DNA of 64,000 nucleotides. Source: Naganishia liquefaciens (taxonomy: Eukaryota > Basidiomycota > Tremellomycetes > Filobasidiales > Filobasidiaceae). Of the stretch, positions 14,065 to 25,763 are shown one piece after another; position 1 is the stretch's first letter, and the number at the start of each line of letters is the position of its first letter. The position numbers and the translations under genes are program-made. The stretch is taken from assembly GCA_013423385.1 (NCBI GenBank), contig BLZA01000011.1, positions 247,174-311,173 of the forward strand. The letters are read 5' to 3'. The notes beneath the pieces were generated by a model. The model saw nothing but the letters and a program-made list of their open reading frames with translations, was not told the DNA's origin and did no database searches.

Positions 14065-15502
14065 ATGGCCCCTACCAAGAAGACTACTACCGTGGCCAAG
14101 CCCAAGGCTGCTTCTGCTCACCCTCCGTTCGCGGATATGATTAAGGTAAGCACCGACTTTGATTTCCAGGTGGTGCGCCGTGGTTTGTTGTTTGTGTTAG
14201 ATCTTTCGGGGCATTTGGGCAATGACATCGCTCGTGCTCACCGAAGATGGGCAGATGGCCCTGCAAGTATTCCTCTAATGGGGAATCTTAGACCAGCTCG
14301 ACACCGATAGGAGTCGGTCTGGTGACGGCCGACGTGTCATTTCCCAAAAAGGAAATCTCGCGTTGGTGCGATTTTCGCGGCTCGACCTTTCTTTCGGTCT
14401 TTGCTTTTGGATATGTCCTTGTCATCGATGGAATACCACCGATGTCGCCTGTCAATTTGCGTTCTTGAAGGACGAAGGTTGTCTCGCGAGCGTGTTAGCG
14501 ATCGTTGCCGAAACCTGTCGCCATCGCTGGTCGAATCAGACGCGTGTCAATCACGGATTATCATCAACCAACTTCATCTGCTTTTTTCTTTTTATGGTTG
14601 CCGTCGTCGTGGATCATCGTGGCATACCATTAGGTCGCGAGCTGCGGGATCCTATGCATCCGGTCGATCAGCTAGAGCTGTCATTGCACCTTGTGGCTTT
14701 TCACAACTTTGGACATTGCTGTGGACATTGCTGTGTTTTGGTTCTTGGGATCTTTGCACGACGTTGACTAATGCACGACGTTGACTGATCATATCCCACC
14801 TCTAGCAATGCATTGTCGAGACTGCTGACCGACAAGGTGTATCCCGACCTACCATCAAGAAGTAGGTTCCAGTCTGATATTGCGTTTTTTTGATCCCCTA
14901 CTTATACGCCTAATCAGGTTCTTGGCTGAGAAGCACCACATTGACTGGTCCCCCGCCAACCTCAACCACTTGAACAAGGCCATCTCGAGGGGTGCCGAGA
15001 ACGGCACTTTTGACCTGCCCAAGGGAAGCGGTGGTCGAGTCAAGTTGCAGAAGAAGTCCAAGACCGTCGCCGCTGATAAGGAGGTGAGTCAGTCTTCCTC
15101 TGTAGGATAATTGAGACTGACCGATTCTGATAGAACTCGCCTCCGGCCAAGAAGGCTGCACCTGCCAAGAAGGCTGCCCCCGTCAAGGAAGCTCCCAAGA
15201 AGGCTGCCGCCACCAAGGTATTTATGTTTCCTTGCACCTCTCTACGTTCCCTTCTGATCATCCGCTCAACCAGACCGCTACCAAAGCTGCCCCAAAGAAG
15301 GCTGCCGCGAAGCCCGCTGCCCCTGCCAAGAAGGCCGCTCCCGCAAAGAAGACTACTGCCGCCGCAAAGAGTACGTCGTGACGACGCACATTACCGACAG
15401 CGATCGCTGATTGGTCCATTCTACACAGCCAAGGCCGCTGCTACCGGCAAGAAGGCTGCCCTTACGAAGGCCGCTCCCAAGAAGGCTGCTGCCAAAAAGT
15501 AA
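14065..15502 (+). CDS. Linker histone H1
   Basis: Six exons encode about 185 residues. The globular winged-helix (H15) domain is clear: HPPFADMIK, QCIVETADRQGVSRPTIKKF, LAEKHHIDWSPANLNHLNKA and ISRGAENGTFDLPKGSGGRV. The C-terminal tail is a repeat of KKAAPAKKAAP-like units spread over three small exons and ends APKKAAAKK. It binds linker DNA in chromatin. The first intron (14146-14805) is 660 nt long, ten times the local norm, and splits the H15 domain right after MIK. The other introns are 40-60 nt. The gene diverges from histone H3. The start has the context ACAATGGCC. Confidence 0.95.
14146..14805 (+). other. Long first intron of histone H1 with short tandem repeats
   Basis: The intron starts GTAAGC and ends CTCTAG. 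Near its 3' end there are two tandem doublets: TGGACATTGCTG twice from about 14710, and a 17-nt unit GCACGACGTTGACTRAT twice (about 14757-14790). The latter duplicates a branch-point-like CTAAT/CTGAT. I see no ORF or RNA motif that explains the length. Confidence 0.8.
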
Positions 15503-16168
15503 AGGCAACCCGCTGTTTCTTCGCGCCCCCTTGTCTCTGGCCTCAGTTTCGGCCTCTCGTGTATCACCCCGCATACGCCAAACCCGGGTGTCTATCCAAC
15601 CCTTTCACCCTTCGATTTTTTGTCTCGACTTATTCGACCACCGTCAACCACGTCTTCGCGATCAATCAGCAGAAAGTTCATTGATTTGAGAGCACGTGTG
15701 TATGACCTTGTTTTGCCAACCTTTGGAACACCCGTCTTTGGTTGTATGCGAATGTTTGTAATCATAGGATTGATATAGCAATTTTCATGTCAATCTTGCC
15801 TTTGTGAAGACTGCATCGATGTTCGGCCCAACGATTGCGTAAGGCCGCGCATTATTCTCGTGATCAGTGGGTGTGAGCGATGTGGAGAAAAGGTGGCCAG
15901 CGAAAGAGGATACCAGCCACGATGCAACGGTGTCAACGGTGATGAGGCGGCCGTTGCGGGAGCGCGGATGCAGATACCCAGGATGATGGTCGATCAATAT
16001 CATACAGTTGATGCATAACCTTTGAATTGCAAAGTGCGTAAAGCCGATACACAATCCACGAGACAACACAGGTGCACTCAAAGGAAGCCACTTCATATGG
16101 AAGGCCAGACATCGGGATCGTCGGCCGAGGCTTCCCGGCAACCACCAAGTCATGCAACCGCCAACACC
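15503..16168. other. Intergenic region between histone H1 and TAF7
   Basis: About 665 bp with the H1 3' end and TAF7 promoter/leader. In-frame upstream codons of TAF7 include an ATG at 16097, so part of this stretch may be coding if that start is used. No other gene seen. Confidence 0.5.
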
Positions 16169-18418
16169 ATGCCTCCTCCGCCTGTTCCAAAGCCCAAGCC
16201 CGGAGCAGAGGTCTCCTACTTCAATCAACACGGTGAAGCGTCAACGCATCACAATGTCGGACAGAAAGCGCCAGCAAAGCGTCCAGGGAGGATCACTATC
16301 AAAAAGTCCGGCACTGCTGCTGCTGCATCAGGTGCCGCCCCGGTGGCCGTCCGACACAGCGCACGAATCCCCGTCAGATCTGCAAAAGCAAGGGACAACG
16401 CGGCCCAGTCCGCACGAATCAAACTCAAGTTCAGCTCCAAGGGAGAGCAGCAGAAGCTTGCTCCGGGGCATTTTATGAGTCCGTTTGGCGAGTATACACG
16501 CGAGCTCGATGAGGACCCGGAGGAGCCGATAGCATTTGAGGAGCAGTTCATCTTGCGGGTGCCCAAGGAGGTGGCGATGGGGGATCCTAAGCGTGGCGTG
16601 AAGGGGTTGAATCAGCTGCTGGATGAGCGGAAAGAAGTCGATGGTGTTTGGTTCAGATTTAAAGGTACGAGGGCAACGAATTCCAGCCGGGCAAAGTTGA
16701 CCCTTCTTGTGGCATAGACGCTCGTCGCGCAGTCTTTCATCATGCGGATCAGAATTACGCTGCCAAGCTAGTGGATCTTCCTTGTATCATCGAGTCGCAG
16801 AAGACGCTGGACAAGAAACGCTTGTTCAAGGTGGCGGACATAAGCCAGGTGAGTGGTAAATTCTGCGCAATGGTCAAGCCTGACCCTCGTCGGTAGATGA
16901 TGATCGTTGAATATCCGGTGCCGTCGGAAGATAGCGTGGTAGCGGGCAATCAGGATCCCGAAGCGTTCGTCTGGCAGCATGGTCTGACACCGCCATTACA
17001 TTATGTCAGGCAGCGGCGTTGGCGGAAACGGAAGATCGGAGACAAGGTCAGTTCCCGAAGCGATTACGAATACCTATGCCTGATGTGACCATCGTTTCAG
17101 GAAGGTGCAAGGATAGAGACAGAAGTAGAGAGACTGCTCAAGCTTGACAACGAGGCAAGAAATTCCTCCCTAAGTGAGCCGACCAACGGTTGGGCCATTC
17201 GATACAGCTAAACTCGCTTAATTTAGGCTTTGTGGACGTGGAACCGGCAGCAGGCGCCAGTCAGGATGAGCAGGATTATGACGAGGACGGCGACTTCGAG
17301 GGTTCGCAGTGGGACGGGTCGGAACTGCAGAACGGCACACCTCGCAGTGTCAACGATGGTGAAAGCGCATTTGGAGACGATGTGGCTGAAGGGGACGTGG
17401 GAATGGAATTGTCGGCTGCGCTCAACGACGAGTGAGTGATAAATGTGCGTACTGACCGTCCTGTCAAGGCTAAATATGCTTTGATTTGCAGACAAGAAGA
17501 GATGGAAGAACATTCAGAGGATGATGAAGATGAGGAAGAAGATGTGAGTCTACGATGATTCTGTGAGGCCATCTGCAATACCTAATTCTGCGAGCTCTTA
17601 CAGGACGTCGAAGACGAAGAGGAGGACGAAGATGAGGAAATGGCCGAACTCAGACAACACCAAAAACTATTCGATCAAGAGGTCCGAGATCTTCAGCAGA
17701 TTGTCGACAGGAAACAAGCCGAGATACAGAGTATCAGCAGTGTCATTCTCAAGGTATGAGCCGGCGTATGCGTTGAGCCAGTGTTTCACTAACTATTGTG
17801 CTAGGTTCGAGCTCAAAACGGACTGGCAAGACCGATGCAAGAACTACGTGCCAAGACCCAGGCACGAGACGAGAACCAGGCGAGAATCGACGCCAAGATA
17901 CAGGCAAAGGAAGCGGCCAAACTGCTGGAAGCCGAACGCAGGGCCGCGGAAAACGCAGAAAAGGAAAAAGCTGCCGCTGCCGCCGATGCAGCCAAGGAAG
18001 CGGGTGGCGACGAAGCCGAGGATGACGAGGACGATCTGTTTGGCGAGAACGAAGACGATGACGACGCCGAAGCGGCAGCGACATCTCAGCCCCGACCAGA
18101 AAGGCATGATTCGGCGGAGCAGCCAGAGGTACGTCTCTCTCGCTTTCAATGGCCTTGCTGCATCTTGACCGCTTTCTGCAGGTCGATGTGTGGGCCGAGG
18201 ATTCAGACGAAGGTGAATCAGACGATGATGACGAAGACGATGCCGACATGCCCGTCGAAGTTGCAAATGATTTACCAGGTCAAGCTGAGCATAACACGAC
18301 TCCGCCCGATGAGCAGCCAGTAAAGGCAGAACCCGGGCCGGAAGCAGCTCCCGCGCCTGCCCCGGCTGCTATACAATGGGGCTTTGACGTGGATGAGGAT
18401 GATGACGAGGAGGATTAG
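16169..18418 (+). CDS. TAF7: TFIID subunit TAF7
   Basis: About ten exons. The N-terminal half carries the TAFII55 core: FEEQFILRVPKEVA, LNQLLDERKEVDGVWFRFK, DARRAVFHHADQNYAAKLVD, LPCIIESQKTLDKKRLFKVA and MMIVEYPVPSEDS, then HGLTPPLHYVRQRRWRK. After this come long acidic stretches, a coiled coil (HQKLFDQEVRDLQQIVDRKQ and a K/E/A-rich helix) and an acidic C-terminus that ends DVDEDDDEED. TAF7 is a TFIID component that binds TAF1 and modulates its activity at RNA polymerase II promoters. I start at the ATG in context ACACCATGCC; an in-frame ATG at 16097 would add 24 residues. The stop codon lies only 32 bp from that of the convergent ceramide glucosyltransferase gene, so the 3' UTRs must overlap. 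Confidence 0.9.
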
Positions 18419-18450
18419 CATGAGCGATTGGCGTTGTGAATATATTTATA

Positions 18451-20110
18451 CTAGATTACAACTCCTGCTATGGCATATTTTCCACCAGTTTGACCGCTTC
18501 GCCTGTGGAATCTCCAGTGAGCCCTACCGTCCAGGTTGTGGAAACACTGCTTACCAGATGGAAGAATCTTGTACGTGACGCCCCGCCACACAACCGTTTC
18601 GCCAATGATGGCCCGCAACCAGATTGGCAGCGCCAGCGCCTCTCTGCATATCCAGGCAACGAAGAATTCCCAAAACTCCCCTGCTTGCAGGCCCTCGCCC
18701 TTGAGCGCCTTCATGACCTTGAGATCAACCATCAACCACGATACCTGATGCACGACAAAGAACAACGCTGCCGGAATCCCCAAAAGCGTGGAGAATGCCC
18801 AGCTGCCGAGAAGGCCGAGGAGAAGCGATTCTGTCAACGGCTCAATGAGCGTTGCGGCGAGGACCATTCTCCGCCGGACGCGTATCCACCTGACCCTGCG
18901 CGCGATGTAAGCACGCACATCGACGGGCCCAAGACAGTCGAGCGCGAGGTCACGCGTGAGTCGGTGCCGCAGGTGCAGCTGGTGCATGATTCCGTGGGCG
19001 ATCATATTGTCTTCCGGGAGGAAAGGGGCGTATCCGGCAATGCCTTTTGGGGGATCGGGAAGGGCTCGGAGTGTTGGAGAGGGAGTAGCGAGGCGCGAGA
19101 GAGTCGAACGCCGGTAGAGATTGGATTTGCCGACGACGCATGAGTCGAGAGCTGTCGCATTCTGAGGGCGGGTTGTCAGTTCGTTGTGGAAAAGATCCCG
19201 GCGAGCAGCTTACAATGGCAAGATACATCTTGGCGTGCGTGCTGTTGAGGTATGCCTGCTCGAGTCTCGAGCCAAAGCTCTTTTCTGGGACCCAAGCAAA
19301 CGGGACATGGTGAACGAGGCCTACACCGGAAACCTCGGCCGAGAATGCGGGATCGTTTGGTTCGCGTTTCTCCGTTGGGTTGAAAAGCAGCGACGAGTGC
19401 TCCGTTTCTAGATCGGCGGAAGGGTCCGTTGGAGAGGTGAGCGCCGCGACCGAGTGTAGTAGGGATCGTTTGTTGACGGAGATGGTGGCGTCGAGAACCC
19501 AGAGGATGTCGTATTTCGCTTGATCGATGGGGTTGTAGATGTTGTTGATTTTTGGGTTGACGCCGATGGCTTCGGTTGCTGTGACAAGGGTCAACAGGGG
19601 TCAAGCGGACGAAACGACGGATACGCACTCACGACGACGCGTGTATCAACGTCGGTATACTTGTCCAGCAACTGCCTCACGACATCAAGCGCCTGATCGT
19701 TCTCCCGCTGGAGCGCAAAGATGACCTCGTACCGGTCGCGCGGGTAGTCGAGCGCGAGTGTGGATTCGAGATTGTAGTAGAGGTTCGGGTCGAGTCCGCG
19801 CAGCGGCCGAATGATCGTGACGCCCGGAAGACTATGGGCGGGTGGAATGTCGGGCTCTTTGCGCGGGACGTTGGAAAACTTCTTAACCCTGCGGAGCATA
19901 TGAGTCTTTGCTTGGAGTTTGTTCAGGTTTAGCTCACGCTGTATACATGCCCAGCAGGCAGATGGACCATATTGTCGTCCAGAGCGTGACCGTTCCACCT
20001 GCAAGGACGAGCTTGAGAGCAGAAGCTCCAGATGCTGCGGATAGGAGTGAGCTTGGAAAGATGAATATGCGGGATGACGTACGGTTCCATGATAGCCCAA
20101 GGAGTGACAT
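18451..20110 (-). CDS. Ceramide glucosyltransferase (glucosylceramide synthase)
   Basis: A GT21-family enzyme with an N-terminal membrane anchor (LVLAGGTVTLWTTIWSICLL) and all the diagnostic motifs: PGVTIIRPLRGLDPNLYYNL, the D1 region YEVIFALQREND, D2 in YDILWVLDATISV, D3 in FLPEDNMIAHGIMHQ and the RRVRW form of (Q/R)XXRW, then hydrophobic C-terminal segments (LLGLLGSWAFSTLLGIPAAL). It transfers glucose from UDP-glucose to ceramide in the Golgi; in Cryptococcus the homologous Gcs1 is needed for growth at neutral pH and for virulence. At least three introns are visible. The start is uncertain: an uninterrupted frame begins at 20110, while ATG at 20088 plus a 31-nt intron would give MEPSLLSAA. 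It diverges from YTH1 with about 210 bp between starts. Confidence 0.93.
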
Positions 20111-20318
20111 GACAGACGTGCCGAGGGGGAAATGTGAACCGTAGGTCAATGCAAATGATTTCAAGCAGATTAATGAACGAGAGGAGACGTTACAAGAGTC
20201 TTCGACTGACAAAGTAAACAAGAGCGATCGGACAGGTCAAAGCTCATTAATGAGGAGAAGTCGACGGGATGAGGTGGGGAGTTCTGGTGGAATGTATTCT
20301 CGCTCCCACATCCAGACC

Positions 20319-21664
20319 ATGGCCGGCGCAGGCGAGAGAGAGTCATGGGCAGACTTGGTCGATCCGGACTTTCACCAGGTCAATCTCGAGATAGAAGACT
20401 ATCTCAAATTTACGCGAGGTTACAAGCTTGACGCCGGTAGGTCTTTATTATCCATGTGCTCCTTTCTTCTCTGCTGATTCCTCATCAGATGACCAGATAT
20501 GCAGGGACAATCTCTCGCCCGAAGGATGCCCCCTTGGTCCCGCTGCATGTCCCAAGCGCCACACCATGCCGTCCGTCACAAACTTTGTCCCGCCGCCACC
20601 ACAGCCGTTCCATCCTCGAGAAAAGGAAAAGGTCAATACAATCTGCAAGCACTTCATTCGTGGGCTGTGCATCATGGGCGACAAGTGTGAATTCCTGCAT
20701 GAGTATAATCTGCGCAAGTTTCCCGAATGTTGGTGGTGGTCGACGTATGGATTCTGTACGGCCGGCGACGAGTGTCTGTATTACCATCCGAAAGTAAGGC
20801 AAAGGGAATGCGAGGATTTCAATCGGGGATTCTGCAAGCTCGGTCAGTGACGCCCACTTGAGCGTAACCCACATAGTCTGACCAGCTCTGAAGGTCCCGA
20901 TTGTCCGAGGAAACATATTCGCCGAGTGCTTTGTCCGTTATTCGTTGCCGGCTTTTGTCCGGATGGCCCGGACTGTAGCTTTGGACAGTAAGTCGTCGCC
21001 TTTATTCCCACATATTTTCTGCTCTACTGACGCCTTATATAGCCCCTCATGGGACCTTCCGCCACCAGAAGCCTACGAACCGCCCACACCGCCCATCACA
21101 CACGACGTCGGCCCCCCGCCACCGGGCTACGGACGTTACCACCTTTACACGCCATACGATCCGGCCCACTGGCAAGTATGGCACAAGGGCGGCATGCCGA
21201 ACCGGGATGGTACATTTTCCGGCGGACCAGCCGGACAGCCACAGGGAATTTCGGTTTACGAGGATATGTCGCTTCCAACTGCTGCTCCGGACGAGATTCC
21301 GCCGGATATGGGCAAGAGTCAGGGCGGGAATGCGTGGCGGTATGCGATGATGGTCAATAAGGGCTTTATCAAGCCGGTGGAGAAAGGACAGCGCGGATGG
21401 AAGAGCGCCGAGGAGATGCAGGGGATTCTGTGTTTTGTAAGTCCACCTTCAGAAGCGGTTTGGCGGTGTTGGGAATCGCACTGATGAACCGGGATCCAGA
21501 GATGTAATCAATACGGGCATTATGCTTCAATGTGCACGAATGCGGTGAGTCGCTCGTTGTCCCGTCTACTATGCGTTGACTGACGACATGCGGTGCAGCC
21601 TGTTGCGGGTGATCGCGGCGGTTTGTCAAGACGGAAAAAGTTTGGGGAAGAGGATGGTCAATAG
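20319..21664 (+). CDS. YTH1: CPSF30/Yth1-type mRNA 3'-end processing zinc-finger protein
   Basis: Exons encode five CCCH zinc fingers in series: [80 protein letters not shown] and [21 protein letters not shown] Pro-rich and Gly-rich linker follows ([15 protein letters not shown]), and after two more introns a CCHC zinc knuckle appears, [14 protein letters not shown] (C-x2-C-x4-H-x4-C). CPSF30 binds the AAUAAA signal and Fip1 in the cleavage/polyadenylation factor; the knuckle is present in animal CPSF30 but missing in budding-yeast Yth1. The chosen start [20 protein letters not shown] could be preceded by nine in-frame residues from an ATG at 20292. It converges on the GH36-like gene. Confidence 0.93.
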
Positions 21665-21823
21665 ATCTATCTCCAAGGGGGTTGGTCAATCATCGTCATT
21701 CTGGTTGTATACATGGCACTATAAATATTGCAGTTTTCGCTAAAGATTCCTCGAACCTTCTGGAGACTTTTGAGTACATTGGCTCTGTTCTTGTATCGTC
21801 CTTGTTTAGTTATAGCTAGACCC

Positions 21824-24341
21824 TCATTGGTCGCGGCCTATCGGTACCATATCGTCCTCCAATGCTTGTGCCATATTGGTCTTCAGGTCAACTGTCCAAT
21901 GATCGCCGCCTTTGCCCGTCTGCTGGATCGGAGTCTTCAGCAACCAAGCTCTTTGACCTTTTGCTTCTTGTTGGGGGGACCATGCGACCAGGGACGATTC
22001 CCAGGAATCATCTTTAATGTCTTGTCTATCGATAACACCGCGGATCATATCTTGTGGGCTCATCGAAACAGGACAAATGACGAGGTATCCCAGTGTGCCG
22101 TCAGAAGTGAGTTCGCAGGTGATGGAGTCTGGTTGATCATGTCAGTCTGGCTCGGTCTTGGAGCGGAGTCATTTTCTTACCTTTGGTTGCCCTCAAATTG
22201 CGCAGGCCGGAAAGTCCGGCAAACTTGTCGACAAGCCCCAAGCAAGCGACTCGGACTTCGTGATCTTCGTACCGCAGCGCGTGTAATCTTGCAATTGTAA
22301 AGGCTTCGCACGCGTTGTGTTCAAGAGTGCCCGCCATAAACGGTTGATCGGCATCGATGTCGGGCGTGAGGACAGCGACTTGTCGATCTCGAGAATTATC
22401 CAAGCCATTCGTGTACCCGTGCCGATACACAATGTAAGCTTCTTCGAGAGCCTTTTGCAATGCAGGCCGCTCGAGCGCATCCAAAACATCGAGTAACGTC
22501 AGAGCAAAGGTGGACTTGCCGGGATGGTCCCGGTCGCGAGTGTTCCACGCTGCGAGGATAGCGGATTCGAGTTTGGGATACGCTACGTAGCCGATGACGG
22601 GAGGGCCATCCGCGTTGCCGACGGGATGCTGCGAGATCGTGGATGGGAAAACCCGATTCGCAAGCGTTCGACAAGCTCGGGACGCCTTGATCACGGTCGC
22701 TTCACCGGATGTGGTATGGCCGACGAGGGCGCCAACGATACCGAGGTCATGCTCGTCCTTTTTGTCGGTAAAAAGCAGCGGGCCAGGATAAAGAGCGCGC
22801 AAGAGGGCGTGGTAGAGCGGAAGTTGTGCGGCCGTCATGACCATGTCGGCATCGGGGACGTGGCAGAGCTGCGACGTGAGAATCGAGGTATAGACGTTGT
22901 GGAAGATGTGCAATTCATGCGCGTTGTGTCTCCAGAGCAGCCCAAAGTCGTCCGAGTTCCTGAGAAACGGCATAAGAAAAACGCTCAGAGACAATTCGCG
23001 CGACTTACCGGACCACGATCTTTCTCCCCTTTGTCGCTAATCCCAGCGCGGCATCCCCATTGTACATCCTCTCGGAATGACTCATGCAGTACACCACCGA
23101 ACCAGGACCCCACACCTCTCCCGCCGCACGTGTCATTCCCTCCCACATGGCCGTGTGCGCCTCGGCACCTTCAGTCCCGGCAAGGAAGCTTAGACTCGCC
23201 TGATTATCAACCTTGACCCACGTGATACCCTGTCCGGCCAGATACGTAAACCAGTCATGCCAGAACGCAAAAGCGTACGCCGGAGAAGGGAGGTACCACG
23301 TTCCATGACCCGTCGGCAGGTAAGTGACGTTTCCCGGGTGATTATCAATCCCCGGCATGTACGCCCGGTCGAGCGCGTACCCCTTGAATTCGTATTTTCG
23401 CGCGAGCGGTGAGTCGGGATGAACGCCCTTCCAGTACCCCTCGAGAGTCATCCAGACCCCGACATCACGCACTGTCGGGAGGTGTTTCTTGACCAGGGAA
23501 ACGACACCGGCAAGGGATGTGCCCAGGGTAGACGAGGCGGAAAAGTCCCATAGGGCAGCGTTCCATCCCGCGTTTTCGGGGTATTCTGTGCCGTCAGATG
23601 AGTCAATGTATGGGCGGGTGTCGAGCCATCCGTCATCGAGCATGAATGACTGAATGGGAATCGAGGCGGAGCTGAGCGACGTAACAAGTGTCGTGAGGTT
23701 GTCAACGGTAGGTTTGACGCCTGGAAGCCGGTTTGAGCCCAGATGCCCTAGATGATCCGAGTACAGCAGGACGTACCTTCTCCAATACTGCTCCACGTAC
23801 AGAATCCCACGCCCTCGAGTGGACTTTTCACTTCCAGCTCGACCCAAGGCTCGGGAGCTCCGGAACCCTGCACGCGGTAAAGCCAGTCCCGGGCCACCTC
23901 TACCGCTTTAGCGACGACATTGTGCACGTCCCGACTCCCTGCGTCTGAGCGAACGACAACAACGCAAGTCCTGAGGGCATCTTCTGCTGCTGAAGAGGAT
24001 ACTTTTCGAGCCCGGAGGTAGAATCCTTTAGACTCGGACTGTTCCGTGCGTGCTGCGGAGATGGTTGCGTGGACGCCGCGAGAGCAGACGGGATAGATCG
24101 CGACGATCTGGGCTTCGTCCCCTATATTCCGAAGCAGGATGAGGTGTGATGTGATCCAAGCCTCGAGATCGTCTAGTTGAGCAAGGTACCGCGGCTCAAT
24201 CCATGTGGTATGAATCCGTTCCCAGCTCCATCCGGACCAGTTCCCCGATGCAAGGAGCGCATCGATGGGCTTGAGGGCAAAGTCTTGGAGGTCATGAACG
24301 GTGGCGGTAAAGGGATACTCGTGTACTGTCTGATGTAGCAT
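21824..24341 (-). CDS. Raffinose synthase/Sip1-like glycoside hydrolase (GH36 clan)
   Basis: About 790 residues with the seed-imbibition/raffinose-synthase pattern: MLHQTVHEYPFTATVHDLQD, GFCTWSSIGE joined after an intron to TVDNLTTLVTSLSSASIPIQ, SFMLDDGWLDT, GVWMTLEGYWKGV, the nucleophile loop WVKVDNQASL, SVVYCMSHSE and the acid/base motif RNSDDFGLLW, then HIFHNVYTSILTSQL and PDADMVMTA. The C-terminal beta domain follows after an intron (DSITCELTSDGTLGYLVICP). The family includes alkaline alpha-galactosidases and galactosyltransferases best known in plants; both catalytic aspartates are present, so it should be active on alpha-galactosides. There is no signal peptide, suggesting a cytosolic enzyme. 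The exact 3' end is less sure. A TATA-like run lies 63 bp upstream of the ATG. It is divergent from NTF2. Confidence 0.88.
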
Positions 24342-24679
24342 TGTGAATGGATCCCTTTGCTGGATCAAAGCCCTGAAGGATGGAGGCGCGGGCCATTGAG
24401 CGCTATATATATACACATCCAAGGACACGCACAGACAATGGCCCCGACTCGGCGGTCCAGGGCAAGGAGCTCGTGTCTCAGATCTCTTCCGAGCATCCAT
24501 CGAAATTACTCCGGCGGGCGCACCGCGGATGAGCTGCTCTCGGCGGCCGAGATGAGCTGCCATCCACGGGCGGCGCGATCGAGGGGGCAGGGCTGCTGTT
24601 TGGGTGTCGACTATTATGCGTGTCGAGTCGAGCAGGCGTCGGGTAGGCTGGGAGAGAGAGGACACACACATCATTCACC
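24342..24679. promoter_or_regulatory. Divergent promoter of the GH36-like gene and NTF2
   Basis: 338 bp between two start codons. A TATATATATA run at 24404-24413 is placed 63 bp from the GH36-like ATG and 267 bp from the NTF2 ATG, so it more probably serves the former. Confidence 0.5.
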
Positions 24680-25763
24680 ATGGCAGACATCCAAGCTATC
24701 GCTCAACAGGTACGTACAGGGTACGCTCATACATGTCTCCCAAGCTGATCCCTGCGCCTTCTTCAGTTCACCAGTGAGCATCTGCGCACATAAACACGCT
24801 GTTGCACAGATGGACCGTCTGACTTTCCGCTGCACAGACTTTTACTATCAGACCTTCGATGCCGCCGGTAAAGACCGATCGGCATTGGCCTCGCTCTACG
24901 TGGGTATCTCCTCTCCAAAACTTGCAGTTTGAAGGTATTGATCAACTACCTTTGCCCCGACGCTGCAGAGGGACAACTCGATGATGACGTGGGAAGGCAG
25001 TCAACTCATGGGCACCCAAGCCATCATCGAAAAGATCAACGCAAGTACTCCTCTCTGCTCTACCGCGTCCCCCTTACTCACCCTCGGCTCCTCACGCACA
25101 CAGTCTCTTCCATTCGAGCAAGTTCAGCACAGGGTATCCATGATCGATGCCCAGCCCTCGAGCGCTACCGTCGCCAGCTTGATCGTCCTCGTTACGGGTC
25201 ACTTGATCGTCGATGGAAACGCCGATCAGCCGATGCCGTATAGTCAGATGTTCCAGGTGAGTCGCAGTGTAGCGTCAGCAGACACATGGATAGGGTTGGG
25301 CAGGATAGAAGAGGTGATGAGCGAGGGGCAGAGGCGGTAAAATTGGGGGACAGGCCTTGGTGCGAATGCGGCGGCATGAAAGGGATAGGCGGGAGGAGTA
25401 AACGTCAAATAAGCGAGATCACGCTTGGAGCGGGAACGGACCACGGCTGGCTCACGCCGGTATGATCTTCGCTTTACGCAACCGAGATATTTCCTGCAAG
25501 GAGTCTCCCATGATGACCGCTGCTAGTCCACTCGAAGAATGCGGATTGGGCATGATTTACTTGCGGTCGACGTGGTACCGTTTGTCTTTTTTCGCTTGAC
25601 GCTGATACCTCTTCCGCAGCTCGTTCCGGACAACGGCTCCTACTACGTGTACGTTCGGCCGGAAATATGTTCGCCTGCATCATTCTTACATTCTTGCGCT
25701 TCCCTTGCTGCGATGTACTTGTACATTCACGATAATAGTCAGAACGACGTTTTCCGACTGTAA
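24680..25763 (+). CDS. NTF2: Nuclear transport factor 2
   Basis: The spliced product has 125 residues, exactly the length of yeast Ntf2: MADIQAIAQQ, FTN, FYYQTFDAAGKDRSALASLY, RDNSMMTWEGSQLMGTQAII, SLPFEQVQHRVSMIDAQPSS, SLIVLVTGHLIVDGNADQPM, YSQMFQ, LVPDNGSYYVY, NDVFRL. It carries RanGDP into the nucleus. The second exon is a microexon of seven nucleotides (24767-24773, TTCACCA) that completes the FTN of the conserved FTxFYY motif. A 360-nt intron splits the C-terminal half (about 25258-25618), and the last intron appears to use the weak donor GTTCGG to give YYVYNDVFRL. It diverges from the GH36-like gene and is the last recognisable gene before the gene-poor island. Confidence 0.94.
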
